42,877 bases of DNA from an uncultured Collinsella sp. (GCA_959605475.1 CAUHFS010000015.1:1-42877); one strand, 5' to 3'; shown: positions 8,073-15,978, numbered from the stretch's first letter. The notes: generated by a model not told the origin, from the sequence alone. Numbers and translations: made by a program.

Positions 8073-8216
8073 ATGATGTACGGAACAGGGCAGGCGCGCG
8101 AGCCGCAATCGTTGGGAAGGCGCATGAGCGATTCTGTGATCGCTGCCGTGTGCACGGGATTGATGGCGGTGCTTTGCATTGGGATGCTGTGGGCCATGTC
8201 GCATGTGGGACAATAG
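8073..8216 (+). CDS. Small single-helix membrane protein, 47 aa
   Basis: A short ORF beginning ATG ATG TAC has a very strong ribosome binding site, TAAGGAGGAGCC, immediately upstream, and ends at TAG 8214-8216. The product has a polar, basic N-terminus (QAREPQSLGRRMSD) and one hydrophobic helix (VIAAVCTGLMAVLCIGMLWAM) at about residues 22-42. The strong SD, the single transmembrane segment and the lack of any other gene at 7844-8279 support a real small protein. It may belong with the RsmJ gene 63 bases downstream. The function is unknown. Confidence 0.6.
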   Translation: MMYGTGQAREPQSLGRRMSDSVIAAVCTGLMAVLCIGMLWAMSHVGQ

Positions 8217-8279
8217 CGGACGATTGGGTGCCGACACATGCGGCGCTCACGTATCCGCTTTGCTTGCTAAGGAGTACCC

Positions 8280-8984
8280 ATGGGCGTCGTCGATCCCTTT
8301 TCTGTTGCTCGGGCCGCGGGGCTTGAGCTGATCGGGAAGCCCGAGGGCCTCACGCTCACCGACGGTGCGATGGAGCTGCGTGCCGATTTTGCCCGTATGC
8401 TCCCACGGCTCAAGCAGGGTCGTCTGCAGCAAGAGCTGTTGGTGAAGGCTGCACGCACAAAAGGTATCGAGAACCCCTGGGCGATTGACGCCACGGCAGG
8501 CTTTGGCGAGGACTCGCTGCTGCTGGCGGCCGCGGGCTTTACCGTCGATCTGTATGAACAGGATTGCGTGATCGCGGCGCTCCTCAAGGATGCCTTGGAT
8601 CGCGCGGCAGATGATCCGGCGCTTGCGACTGCCGTGGCGCGCATGCGCTTACATGCGGGCGAGGACAGTATTGTCGGCCTTCGCCATACAGCTGAGCTGA
8701 TCGGGCAGGGCGAGCTCACCGCTCCCGACGTGGTGTATCTGGACCCCATGTTTCCCGAGCGTACCAAGAGTGCGGCGGTCAAAAAGAAGTTCCAACTCCT
8801 GCACCATTTGGAGCAGCCGTGCGCCGATGAGGAGACGCTGGTCGAAGCCGCGCTTGCGGTGCACCCGCGCAAGGTCGTTATCAAGCGGCCGGTGAAGGGG
8901 CCGCTGCTTGCCGGCGTTAAGCCGAGCTATCAACTTGCGGGCAAGGCCGTTCGCTACGATGTTTTGGTGCCGCCGCGCCCGTAG
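8280..8984 (+). CDS. rsmJ: RsmJ-like 16S rRNA (guanine-N2) methyltransferase
   Basis: This 234-residue class I SAM methyltransferase has the RsmJ (YhiQ) pattern: GLTLTDGAMELRADF at the N-terminus, the SAM motif AIDATAGFGEDSLLLA at about residues 68-83, VYLDPMFPERTKSAAVKK, and the late KVVIKRPVKGPLLAGVKPS block. E. coli RsmJ makes m2G1516 in 16S rRNA. The length is close to the family's usual 250. The ATG has TAAGGAGTACCC directly upstream. The match to the two RsmJ signature blocks is good, although orthology across phyla is inferred. Confidence 0.85.
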   Translation: MGVVDPFSVARAAGLELIGKPEGLTLTDGAMELRADFARMLPRLKQGRLQQELLVKAARTKGIENPWAIDATAGFGEDSLLLAAAGFTVDLYEQDCVIAALLKDALDRAADDPALATAVARMRLHAGEDSIVGLRHTAELIGQGELTAPDVVYLDPMFPERTKSAAVKKKFQLLHHLEQPCADEETLVEAALAVHPRKVVIKRPVKGPLLAGVKPSYQLAGKAVRYDVLVPPRP

Positions 8985-9032
8985 CTTGTGCACGATGGCT
9001 GGCGCTTCGCCAGCGCCGTGCCGATGCGGGGT

Positions 9033-9329
9033 CTATTTCCAAGGGTGCGACGTCAGGTGCCAGCCGCCGCAGTATTCGCATTTGTAGCAGGCCAAACCAC
9101 GCCGTCCGCGGTTTTCGCAGTCGGCCATAACGGCCTCGGCTTCGGCGCGTGTGTCGTAGCGGTTTTTGCGCTCGCACGACTTATAGCGCCAAGCCTCGTC
9201 GCGCTCGGCGTCCAGGGCGTCGCGGCGCTCGTCCTCGCGCACAAACAGGTCGCTCATATCGCCGCCGGTGGCAGCGCCCAAAAACTCGCTTTTGGCTTTT
9301 GACCAGGCGGCTCGCTTTTTGCTCCCCAT
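9033..9329 (-). CDS. Small hypothetical protein with C-terminal zinc-ribbon-like motif
   Basis: The start was set at the ATG at 9329 (MGSKKRAAW), preceded by GGAGAGGAG; an upstream TTG would add seven residues. The 98-residue product is basic and charged, with a middle section rich in Glu, Asp and Arg (VREDERRDALDAERDEAWR). The C-terminus CYKCEYCGGWHLTSHPW has three cysteines and two histidines spaced like half of a zinc ribbon, and similar endings occur in small phage-like or plasmid-like proteins. It is divergent from the GNAT gene. The function is unknown. Confidence 0.7.
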   Translation of the reverse strand: MGSKKRAAWSKAKSEFLGAATGGDMSDLFVREDERRDALDAERDEAWRYKSCERKNRYDTRAEAEAVMADCENRGRRGLACYKCEYCGGWHLTSHPWK

Positions 9330-9353
9330 CTGCTTCGCGCTCCTCTCCAAACG

Positions 9354-9385
9354 TTGGTATCATTGCTCAATCAAAGTGATACCAA
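9354..9385. promoter_or_regulatory. Inverted repeat in divergent promoter region of GNAT gene
   Basis: TTGGTATCA (9354-9362) and TGATACCAA (9377-9385) are perfect 9-bp arms with a 14-base spacer. They lie between the divergent zinc-ribbon protein and GNAT genes. It could be an operator for both directions, or an mRNA hairpin. Confidence 0.45.
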
Positions 9386-9406
9386 TAAACGTGAGGTCGC
9401 CGCGTG

Positions 9407-9895
9407 ATGATCAGAAAAACCCTCGATACCGACATTCCCGCCGTCATGGCTATCTATGACGCGGCCCGCGCCTTTATGCGCGCGCATGGCAACGCCACGC
9501 AGTGGCCCGAGGGCACGCCTTCGGCCGAGCAGCTGGCTGCCGATATTGCCGCTGGTGGCAGTTACGTGTGCGAAGTCGACGGCCGCGTGGTGGCGACGTT
9601 TGCCTTTTTACCGGGTCCGGACGAGTGCTATGACGTGATTGAGGACGGTCAATGGCGCAGCGACACTCCGTATGCCGTGCTGCATCGCGTGGCATCCGAC
9701 GGCACCGTGCACGGTATCGCGGCGGCGATGTTTGCCTTTGCCAAGGAATGCGCCGACCATCTGCGTATTGACACGCACGAGGACAACTTGCCCATGCAGG
9801 GCGCCATCGCCAAGGCGGGGTTCGAGCGTGTCGGTATCGTCTATGTGTCCGACGGCACGGCGCGTGTCGCGTTTGATTGGCTGCGCGAGGCGTAG
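9407..9895 (+). CDS. GNAT family N-acetyltransferase
   Basis: This 162-residue protein fits the GNAT fold: an N-terminal IRKTLDTDIPAVMAIYDAARAFM segment, the YVCEVDGRVVATFAFL strands, and a C-terminal region with RIDTHEDNLPMQGAIAKAGFERVGIVYV, which matches the usual motif B (N..M......GF). The classic Q/RxxGxG/A acetyl-CoA loop is weak (HRVASDGTVHGIAAAM), so cofactor binding is inferred from the fold. The ATG at 9407 is used, with GAGG ten bases upstream; a GTG three bases earlier is also possible. The substrate is unknown. Confidence 0.85.
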   Translation: MIRKTLDTDIPAVMAIYDAARAFMRAHGNATQWPEGTPSAEQLAADIAAGGSYVCEVDGRVVATFAFLPGPDECYDVIEDGQWRSDTPYAVLHRVASDGTVHGIAAAMFAFAKECADHLRIDTHEDNLPMQGAIAKAGFERVGIVYVSDGTARVAFDWLREA

Positions 9896-9928
9896 GAGCC
9901 AAGGCACGTATCATCACCCAGCTCAAAT

Positions 9929-9957
9929 AAAAAATGGCCCCGAGTGGGGCCATTTTT
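9929..9957. terminator. Bidirectional rho-independent terminator after GNAT gene
   Basis: AAAAATGGCCCC, loop GAGT, GGGGCCATTTTT: a perfect stem with A and T tracts, so it can work in both directions. Confidence 0.92.
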
Positions 9958-10015
9958 GGTAAAACGCGTCGTTGTGGGACTCGCATTGTTACCGCCCCAG
10001 ATGAACCCGGGCAGA

Positions 10016-10130
10016 CAAAAAGGGGAGGTGCCGGCTTTCGCAAGGCGCGAACCTACGAAAATCGCCGCGCGGCAACGCGGGGCGATGAGCTCGGTCGGGG
10101 GATAGGGCCCGCTTCGCCCACCGGCCCGTA
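10016..10130. ncRNA. Candidate structured RNA or leader of unknown family
   Basis: The 306-base gap before the TetM-like gene holds three consecutive hairpins. They are AGGT/ACCT enclosing GCC/GGC (about 10026-10054), ATCGCC/GGCGAT with CGCG-GCAA-CGCG inside (10061-10086), and GGTCGG/CCGGCC enclosing GGGC/GCCC (about 10092-10126). A minus-strand extended -10 (TGATACAAT, 10132-10140) and a minus-strand T-run at 10021-10017 would give an RNA of about 110 nt. The GCAA tetraloop and a G-U pair instead favour a plus-strand leader. It lacks the SRP RNA GGAAG loop and RNase P or tmRNA motifs. Orientation is therefore unresolved. Confidence 0.4.
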
Positions 10131-10141
10131 AATTGTATCAT
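10113..10141. promoter_or_regulatory. Overlapping divergent promoter elements upstream of TetM-like gene
   Basis: On the plus strand, TATCAT (10136-10141) with TTCGCC 17 bases upstream could be a weak promoter for the GTPase gene. On the minus strand, TGATACAAT (10132-10140) is an extended -10 that would drive transcription into the structured segment. The two share the same bases. Confidence 0.4.
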
Positions 10142-10201
10142 CCAGTGTGGAGCGTGAACGCCCGTTGCCGCGTGCGATGGGCTTGCAATAAGAGGAGAGC
10201 C

Positions 10202-12205
10202 ATGTCGAAGCAAGCGGTCGTTGGAATCTTGGCGCATGTCGATGCCGGCAAGACCACGTTGGCCGAGGCCATGCTGTTCAACGCGGGCCGCATTCGCAAG
10301 CGTGGCCGCGTGGACGATGGCGATTCGCATCTGGACACTAACACGATCGAGCGCGAGCGCGGCATCACGATTTTCTCGTCGCAGGCCGTGCTCGACCACG
10401 GCGATACCCACGTCATGCTCGTGGATGCTCCCGGCCATGTCGATTTTTCTGCCGAGGCGGAGCGCACACTGCGTGCCCTGGACTACGCGATTCTGGTGGT
10501 GGGCGCCAACGATGGCGTGCAGGGGCACACCGAAACCCTGTGGCGCCTGCTTGCACGCTATGACATCCCGACGTTCATCTTCATCAACAAGATCGATTTG
10601 GAGAATCCCGGCCGCGATGTTTTGCTGGCACAACTCGAGCAGCGTCTTTCCGAGGGCTGCCTGGATGCCAACGAGCTGCTGGCGGGCGGCGCCGTTCAGG
10701 AGGACGCTGCTGCGTTGGACGAAGCGGCGCTCGAGGAGTTTCTTGAAGCGGGTGAGCTTTCTGTCGCAACGCTGTCGCGCATGGTTGCCGAGCGCAGGCT
10801 CTTTCCCTGCTTTGCCGGCTCGGCGCTCAAGGACCAGGGCGTGGGCGAGCTGCTGGATGGCATGTGCACGCTGATGCGTGAACAAGCGTGGGCCCCGGAG
10901 TTCGCCGCGCGCGTCTATCGCGTCAGCCGAGGTGTTCGTGGCGAGCGCTTGGCTTGGGTTAAAGTGACCGGCGGCACGCTGCGCGCAAAACAGATGATCA
11001 GCGGGCATTCCAGTGCCGAGGCGTGGGAACAGAAGGTCGATCAGGTGCGCATCTATAACGGCGAGAAGTATGAGCTTGCCCAAGAAGTTGCTGCTGGCGG
11101 TATTTGCGCCGTGACGGGTCTTGCGCACGTTCGCCTAGGGGACGCCCTGGGCACGGAGCCCGCGGGCGATGCGCCCGTCATCGCTCCGGTCCTCACCTAT
11201 ACGGTGCTGCCGGGCGAACACGACGTTCATGCGGTGTTTAAAGCGCTGAGTGAGTTGGCGGACGAAGATCCCATGCTCGGCGTAAGCTGGAATACGCATC
11301 TTGAGCAGATCCGTTTGCAGTTGATGGGCGCCGTGCAACTCGAGGTCGTGCAGCGGGTGTTGGCCGATCGCTTTGGCCTTTCGGTTGCGTTTGAGCCCGG
11401 CGGCATTCTCTATAAGGAGACTATTTCGCGGCCGGTCGAGGGCGTGGGCCACTTTGAGCCGCTGCGTCACTATGCCGAGGTGCATCTGCGCCTGGAGCCG
11501 TTGCCGGCGGGTTCGGGTGTGCAGTTTGGCACCGTGACCTCGACCGACGAGCTCGATCTTAACTGGCAGCGTTTGGCACTCACCAACGCTATGGAGCGCG
11601 ACCACCTGGGCGTGCTGACGGGCTCGCCCATCACCGATGTGCGCATTACGCTCACGGGCGGCCGCGCGCATGCCAAACACACCGAGGGCGACGATTTTCG
11701 CCAGGCCACGTACCGCGCGATTCGCCAGGGTTTGATGCAGGCGCGCGAGGCGGGCGCGGCGGTGCTGCTGGAGCCGTGGTATCGCTTTGAGCTCGAGGTG
11801 CCGGGGGAGTGCGTGGGCCGGGCGCTCTCGGATGCCACGCGCATGGGTGCCGAGTACGAGCCGCCGACGATGGCGGGCGACCGGGCGAAGCTTGTGGGTC
11901 GCGTGCCGGCATCCGAGGTGCAGGATTATGCGCTGGAGGTGGCTGCCTACACGAGCGGTCGCGGGCATCTGTACCTGGAGTTCGCCGGTTATGCGGCCTG
12001 TCATGATGCCGAGCGCGTCATCGAGGCGGCCGCCTATGAGCCCGAGGCCGATCTGCCCAACACGCCCGACTCGGTCTTTTGCTCTCACGGCGCCGGCTAC
12101 ACGGTCAAATGGTATGACGTGCCCGCCGCAGCGCACGTAAAGATCGATCCCGCCACCTTCCGTCCCTGGCGAGCAGCAGACGCCGAGTTTTTCGGCCACA
12201 TGTGA
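10202..12205 (+). CDS. TetM/Otr(A)-like translation factor GTPase
   Basis: This 667-residue EF-G-like GTPase starts at ATG 10202 (MSKQAVVGILAHVDAGKTT), which has AGAGGAGAGCC upstream. G motifs are AHVDAGKTT (P-loop), RGITI (switch I), DAPGHVDF (switch II) and NKID. The rest follows the ribosomal-protection family: domain II, the EF-G-like domain III (MLGVSWNTHLEQIRLQLMGAVQLEVV), domain IV and a C-terminus with SGRGHLYLEF and DSVFCSHGAGYTVKW. Tet(M) relatives remove tetracycline from ribosomes. This protein is diverged, and many chromosomal members have no shown resistance role. The stop codon TGA lies inside a palindrome that also supplies the last Met codon. Confidence 0.85.
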   Translation: MSKQAVVGILAHVDAGKTTLAEAMLFNAGRIRKRGRVDDGDSHLDTNTIERERGITIFSSQAVLDHGDTHVMLVDAPGHVDFSAEAERTLRALDYAILVVGANDGVQGHTETLWRLLARYDIPTFIFINKIDLENPGRDVLLAQLEQRLSEGCLDANELLAGGAVQEDAAALDEAALEEFLEAGELSVATLSRMVAERRLFPCFAGSALKDQGVGELLDGMCTLMREQAWAPEFAARVYRVSRGVRGERLAWVKVTGGTLRAKQMISGHSSAEAWEQKVDQVRIYNGEKYELAQEVAAGGICAVTGLAHVRLGDALGTEPAGDAPVIAPVLTYTVLPGEHDVHAVFKALSELADEDPMLGVSWNTHLEQIRLQLMGAVQLEVVQRVLADRFGLSVAFEPGGILYKETISRPVEGVGHFEPLRHYAEVHLRLEPLPAGSGVQFGTVTSTDELDLNWQRLALTNAMERDHLGVLTGSPITDVRITLTGGRAHAKHTEGDDFRQATYRAIRQGLMQAREAGAAVLLEPWYRFELEVPGECVGRALSDATRMGAEYEPPTMAGDRAKLVGRVPASEVQDYALEVAAYTSGRGHLYLEFAGYAACHDAERVIEAAAYEPEADLPNTPDSVFCSHGAGYTVKWYDVPAAAHVKIDPATFRPWRAADAEFFGHM

Positions 12206-12230
12206 CAAAGGGACAGCCCCTTTGTCACAT
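12200..12230. repeat. Family A palindrome, copy 1
   Basis: ATGTGACAAAGGG and CCCTTTGTCACAT are 13-bp perfect arms around ACAGC. The stop codon of the TetM-like gene (12203-12205) is within the left arm. Confidence 0.85.
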
Positions 12231-12234
12231 GCTA

Positions 12235-12272
12235 TTGGTATAACTCAGTATAAGTTGGTATAACTGTTACCA
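12235..12272 (+). promoter_or_regulatory. Promoter with tandem TTGGTATAACT repeats upstream of AAA ATPase 1
   Basis: TTGGTATAACT occurs at 12235-12245 and 12255-12265, a spacing of 20 bp or two helical turns. TTGGTA (12235-12240) and TATAAC (12259-12264) are 18 bp apart and can serve as -35 and -10. TGGTA-N7-TACCA (12256-12272) forms a dyad over the -10 and start. The layout suggests a regulated promoter. Confidence 0.5.
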
Positions 12273-12298
12273 GGGTTTGCCAATCCGAGGAGGCCGAT

Positions 12299-13417
12299 AT
12301 GAATCCAAATCCCTTTAAGCCCACAGCTGGTAAGCGGCCTCCGATACTCATCGGTCGCGAGTCGGTCATCGAAGATTTTGAGGAAGGGCTCGACAACGGC
12401 GCCGGAGCGCCGGGCAGGCTCATGCTCATTACGGGAAACCGCGGCTGTGGCAAAACGGTTCTCCTGCGGGAGCTGCAACGTCTAGCCAGCGAGCGCGGAT
12501 GGGCGGTTGTCTCCGATTCCGCTTCGCTTGGTTTGTGCGACCGCTTGGCCGACGCGCTTCGCTCGAATAAACCCGTTGTGACGTCAATGGAGTTTGGGCC
12601 GTCGTTTGGCCGGATGTCGGTCGAGGCGGCGCGGGCAAAAGGCGAGACATTGCGAGGGCTGGTCAACGAGCGTCTCAAGAAGCTCGGTCCAGGTAAGGGC
12701 ATCCTGTTTGCGATTGACGAGGCTCAATCTGCGTCTATCGAGGAACTGGCGGCTCTCGCCGTTCTCTATCAGCAGGTGCTCGGAGATCAGGATGCTACGG
12801 ACTTGCCCGATAGCGACCAGCGAGGTCTTGCGTTGGTCTTTGCCGGCTTGCCCAGTATGGTTGACGATCTGCTCGAAGAGCCGAGCGTGACGTTTTTGCG
12901 GCGTGCCCAGCAGCGTACGTTGGGGGCGATTTCTTTGCCCCAGGTGCGTGATTCATATATCCAGACGGTCGAATGTGCTGGCCTTTGCGTTGATGCAGGG
13001 ACGGCGGGCCTTGCAGCGCACACGAGCATGGGGCATCCCTATATGGTACAGCTGGTGGGATATTACATGTGGCGGTCTGCTGCCCGGCGTAGCTCGCAGG
13101 TCATTGAAGAGTGCGATGTCGAGGATGGCCATGCGGATGCCGTCTCCGAGTTCTACGAAGCGGTTGACGCACCTCTGTATTACGGGCTGCGCAGTCCGCA
13201 GCGCCTCTTTATCGAGGCCATGGCGGTAGACGAGGGCAAGCCGACGCGCATGGCGGATATCATTGAGCGCTGCGACCGTACCCAGAGCTGGGCGAGTAAA
13301 TATCGCGCAAGCTTAATTCGCGAGCGCGTCATCGAGGCCGCCGGATACGGTCTCGTCCGGTTTAGCGTGCCTATGCTGGGCAAGTACATTCGCGATCGTG
13401 TTTTATGGCACGAGTGA
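12299..13417 (+). CDS. AAA family ATPase with C-terminal winged-helix-like region (paralogue 1)
   Basis: This 372-residue P-loop ATPase has Walker A GNRGCGKT at residues 46-53 and Walker B ILFAIDEAQ with Asp140-Glu141. A sensor-like stretch LVFAGLPSMVDDLL is followed by FLRRAQQRTLG. The C-terminal 80 residues (SPQRLFIEAMAVDEGKPTRMADIIERC onward) look like a winged helix, similar to Orc1/Cdc6- or STAND-type ATPases. The ATG has CGAGGAGGCCGAT directly upstream. It shares NPF, FLRRAQQ and QLVGY blocks with the convergent ATPase at 16015-17115. The function is unknown; it may be a DNA-associated or regulatory ATPase. Confidence 0.85.
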   Translation: MNPNPFKPTAGKRPPILIGRESVIEDFEEGLDNGAGAPGRLMLITGNRGCGKTVLLRELQRLASERGWAVVSDSASLGLCDRLADALRSNKPVVTSMEFGPSFGRMSVEAARAKGETLRGLVNERLKKLGPGKGILFAIDEAQSASIEELAALAVLYQQVLGDQDATDLPDSDQRGLALVFAGLPSMVDDLLEEPSVTFLRRAQQRTLGAISLPQVRDSYIQTVECAGLCVDAGTAGLAAHTSMGHPYMVQLVGYYMWRSAARRSSQVIEECDVEDGHADAVSEFYEAVDAPLYYGLRSPQRLFIEAMAVDEGKPTRMADIIERCDRTQSWASKYRASLIRERVIEAAGYGLVRFSVPMLGKYIRDRVLWHE

Positions 13418-13462
13418 TGTGACAAAGGGACTGTCCCTTTGTCACATTCCTTTGTCACATTC
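13417..13462. repeat. Family A palindrome, copy 2, with an extra half-unit
   Basis: ATGTGACAAAGGGA and TCCCTTTGTCACAT surround CTG (13417-13447). A second TTTGTCACATTC at 13451-13462 directly repeats the right arm. The stop codon of ATPase 1 (13415-13417) shares its last base with the palindrome. Confidence 0.85.
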
Positions 13463-13482
13463 GATTAACAGGAAGGGGAGCG

Positions 13483-15975
13483 ATGACGGTGTCGCAACAA
13501 CCAAGTGCTATCGAGGTGCGCGGTGCGCGCGTCCATAACCTCAAGGACATCGATATCGATATTCCGCTGGGAAGGCTCGTGGGCATTGCCGGCGTGTCGG
13601 GGTCGGGCAAGAGTTCGCTGGCGCTGGGCGTTCTTTACGCCGAGGGCTCGCGTCGCTACTTGGAGGCGCTCAGCACCTATACCCGCCGCCGTCTGACGCA
13701 GGCCGAGCACGCCCAGGTGGACGAGGTGCTGCACGTGCCGGCGGCGCTCGCGTTGCATCAGCGTCCTAGTGTGCCAGGCGTGCGCTCGACCTTTGGCACC
13801 ATGACCGAGCTCAACAACAGCCTGCGCCTGCTCTTTAGCCGCTGCGCCCATCACGTGTGCCCGCATTGCGGGACGCGTGTGGAGCCGAGCCTTAACGTGG
13901 CCGCGGGCCTGTCGCTCACGTGCCCCGCGTGCGGCCGCGAGTTCTATGCGCCGGGGGCCGAGGACCTTGCCTTTAACAGTGGCGGCGCGTGTTCTACCTG
14001 CGGCGGCACCGGCGTCATGCGCGAGGTGGACGAGGCGAGCCTGGTGCCCGACGAGTCAAAGACTATCAACGAAGGTGCGGTCCTTCCCTGGGGCACGCTC
14101 ATGTGGGATCTGATGAAGCAGGTGGCCGGCGAGATGGGCGTACGCACCGACGTGCCGTTTAACCAGCTCACGCCTCAGGAGCGCGACATCGTGTTCCATG
14201 GTCCGGCGGTCAAAAAGCACATTCTCTACGTTCCCAAAAACGGCGAGGGCGCCACGCCGCTCGACTTCACCTATTACAACGCCGTCTATACCGTGGAGAA
14301 TGCGCTTGCCAAGGTTAAGGACGACAAGGGGCTCAAGCGCGTTGCGCGCTTTCTGCGCGAGGGGCCATGCCGTGACTGTGGCGGCACGCGCCTCTCCGAG
14401 GCCGCACGCCAGCCCCAGGTACGCGGTATCAATCTGGCACAGGCGGCGGCCATGACATTGGGCGAGGCGATTGAGTGGGTGCACGGGGTGCCCGCATCCT
14501 TGCCGGCCGAGATGCAGCCCATGGCAGTGGATATCTGCGATTCATTTTTGAGCACGGCTCGTCGCTTGGTCGACCTGGGGCTTGACTATCTCTCGCTCGA
14601 CCGCGCCGGCGCCACGCTCTCCACGGGTGAGCGCCAGCGCGTCCAGCTCGCCCGCGTGGTGCGCAATCGCTCGACGGGCGTGCTCTATGTACTGGACGAG
14701 CCCTCGATTGGCTTGCATCCTGCCAATGTCGACGGCCTGGTGGGCGTGATGCGCGATCTGGTGGATGACGGCAACACCGTGGTTGTTGTCGACCACGATA
14801 CGCGCGTACTGGCGGAAGCCGACTATCTTGTCGAGATGGGCCCCGTTGCCGGAGCAGGCGGCGGCAATGTGATCGCCGCTGGTACGGTAGACGAGGTCGA
14901 GCAATCGCAGAGCAGTCGCATCGCGCCGTTTTTGCGCGCCGAGCCCAAGCGCTTGCGTCCGCAGGTGACTGACGACGAAATGTTCGACCAGGGCCATATC
15001 CGCATGGCGACCGATGCCATCCATACCGTCAAGCCGCTCGAAGTCGATATCCCGCGCGGTCGCTTGGTTGCGGTTACGGGTGTTTCGGGTTCGGGCAAGA
15101 CGACGTTGGTGCTCGAGACGCTCATCCCGGCACTCAAGGCGCAGGCAGCTGGCGAGCGCCTGCCGGGGCACGTGCGTTGGGTCGATGCCGAGGGTATTGC
15201 CCGCGCAAACCTGATTGACGCTACGCCCATCGGCGCCAACGTGCGCTCGACGGTAGCGACTTATGCCGACATCCATGATGAGCTGCGCCGCGCTTTCGCC
15301 CGTACGCCCGAGGCCAAGGCAGCCGGCTACAAGGCGGGCGCCTTTAGCTACAACACCGGCGCCTTGCGCTGCCCTACGTGTGACGGCACGGGCTCGATAT
15401 CGCTCGACGTGCAGTTTTTGCCCGACGTCGAGATCGTCTGTCCCGCATGTCGCGGCTCTCGCTACGCGGAATCCGCCTCGCATATCCATCGCGAGGGCAA
15501 GGACGGGAGCCTGCTTACGTTGCCGCAGCTTATGGATATGAGTGTGGATGAGGCGCTCGACGCCACACTGGGACTCAAGAAGGTTCAGACGCGCTTGCAG
15601 ACCTTGCACGACCTGGGCCTGGGTTATCTCACGCTTGGCGAGCCCACACCGGCGCTTTCGGGCGGTGAAGCGCAGCGCCTTAAGCTTGCGAGCGAGATGG
15701 GCCGCGTGCAGGATGATGCCGTATTCGTATTTGACGAGCCCACGATTGGCCTGCATCCGCTCGATGTTCAGGTGTTGCTGAATGTGTTCGACGGCCTTGT
15801 TGCCAAAGGCGCCACGGTTATCGTGATCGAACACGATCTCGACCTTATCCGTAACGCCGATTACGTGATCGACATGGGCCCGGGCGGTGGCGACGCCGGC
15901 GGGCAAATCGTCTGCGCCGGTACGCCAGGCGACATCGCGGCCTGCTCCAAGAGCATTACCGGCCGCTATCTATAG
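13483..15975 (+). CDS. Class II UvrA-like ABC ATPase (UvrB-binding domain missing)
   Basis: This 830-residue tandem ABC ATPase is related to excinuclease subunit UvrA. Walker A motifs are GVSGSGKSS (residues 37-45) and GVSGSGKTT (about 533). Signatures are LSTGERQR and LSGGEAQR, and Walker B regions are VLYVLDEPSIGLHP and FVFDEPTIGLHP. Zinc modules with paired CxxC follow the usual order. Canonical UvrA has about 940 residues. Here, between CPHCG and CPACGREFY, only about 20 residues replace the UvrB-binding domain, which is the hallmark of class II UvrA (UvrA2/DrrC-like). Such proteins are linked to drug or damage tolerance rather than core repair. The SD is AGGAAGGGGAG. Confidence 0.9.
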   Translation: MTVSQQPSAIEVRGARVHNLKDIDIDIPLGRLVGIAGVSGSGKSSLALGVLYAEGSRRYLEALSTYTRRRLTQAEHAQVDEVLHVPAALALHQRPSVPGVRSTFGTMTELNNSLRLLFSRCAHHVCPHCGTRVEPSLNVAAGLSLTCPACGREFYAPGAEDLAFNSGGACSTCGGTGVMREVDEASLVPDESKTINEGAVLPWGTLMWDLMKQVAGEMGVRTDVPFNQLTPQERDIVFHGPAVKKHILYVPKNGEGATPLDFTYYNAVYTVENALAKVKDDKGLKRVARFLREGPCRDCGGTRLSEAARQPQVRGINLAQAAAMTLGEAIEWVHGVPASLPAEMQPMAVDICDSFLSTARRLVDLGLDYLSLDRAGATLSTGERQRVQLARVVRNRSTGVLYVLDEPSIGLHPANVDGLVGVMRDLVDDGNTVVVVDHDTRVLAEADYLVEMGPVAGAGGGNVIAAGTVDEVEQSQSSRIAPFLRAEPKRLRPQVTDDEMFDQGHIRMATDAIHTVKPLEVDIPRGRLVAVTGVSGSGKTTLVLETLIPALKAQAAGERLPGHVRWVDAEGIARANLIDATPIGANVRSTVATYADIHDELRRAFARTPEAKAAGYKAGAFSYNTGALRCPTCDGTGSISLDVQFLPDVEIVCPACRGSRYAESASHIHREGKDGSLLTLPQLMDMSVDEALDATLGLKKVQTRLQTLHDLGLGYLTLGEPTPALSGGEAQRLKLASEMGRVQDDAVFVFDEPTIGLHPLDVQVLLNVFDGLVAKGATVIVIEHDLDLIRNADYVIDMGPGGGDAGGQIVCAGTPGDIAACSKSITGRYL

Positions 15976-15978
15976 GCG

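Noticed and set aside
10028..10105. Possible 25-codon leader peptide starting GTG before the TetM-like gene
   Set aside because: The GGGGAG element directly abuts the GTG, leaving no spacing for ribosome binding, and the frame runs through the hairpins without a drug-responsive pattern I can recognise.
10016..10130. SRP RNA (4.5S), RNase P RNA or tmRNA
   Set aside because: The GGAAG-type SRP loop with AGCAG, the RNase P GAGGAAAGUC core and a tRNA-like tmRNA end were all looked for and are absent on both strands.
9989..11128. Minus-strand ORF of 379 codons antisense to the TetM-like gene
   Set aside because: It mirrors the codon pattern of a confidently identified GTPase and has no motif or SD.
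14542..15906. Minus-strand ORF of 454 codons antisense to the UvrA-like gene
   Set aside because: It is a shadow of UvrA with low-complexity composition and no recognisable domain.
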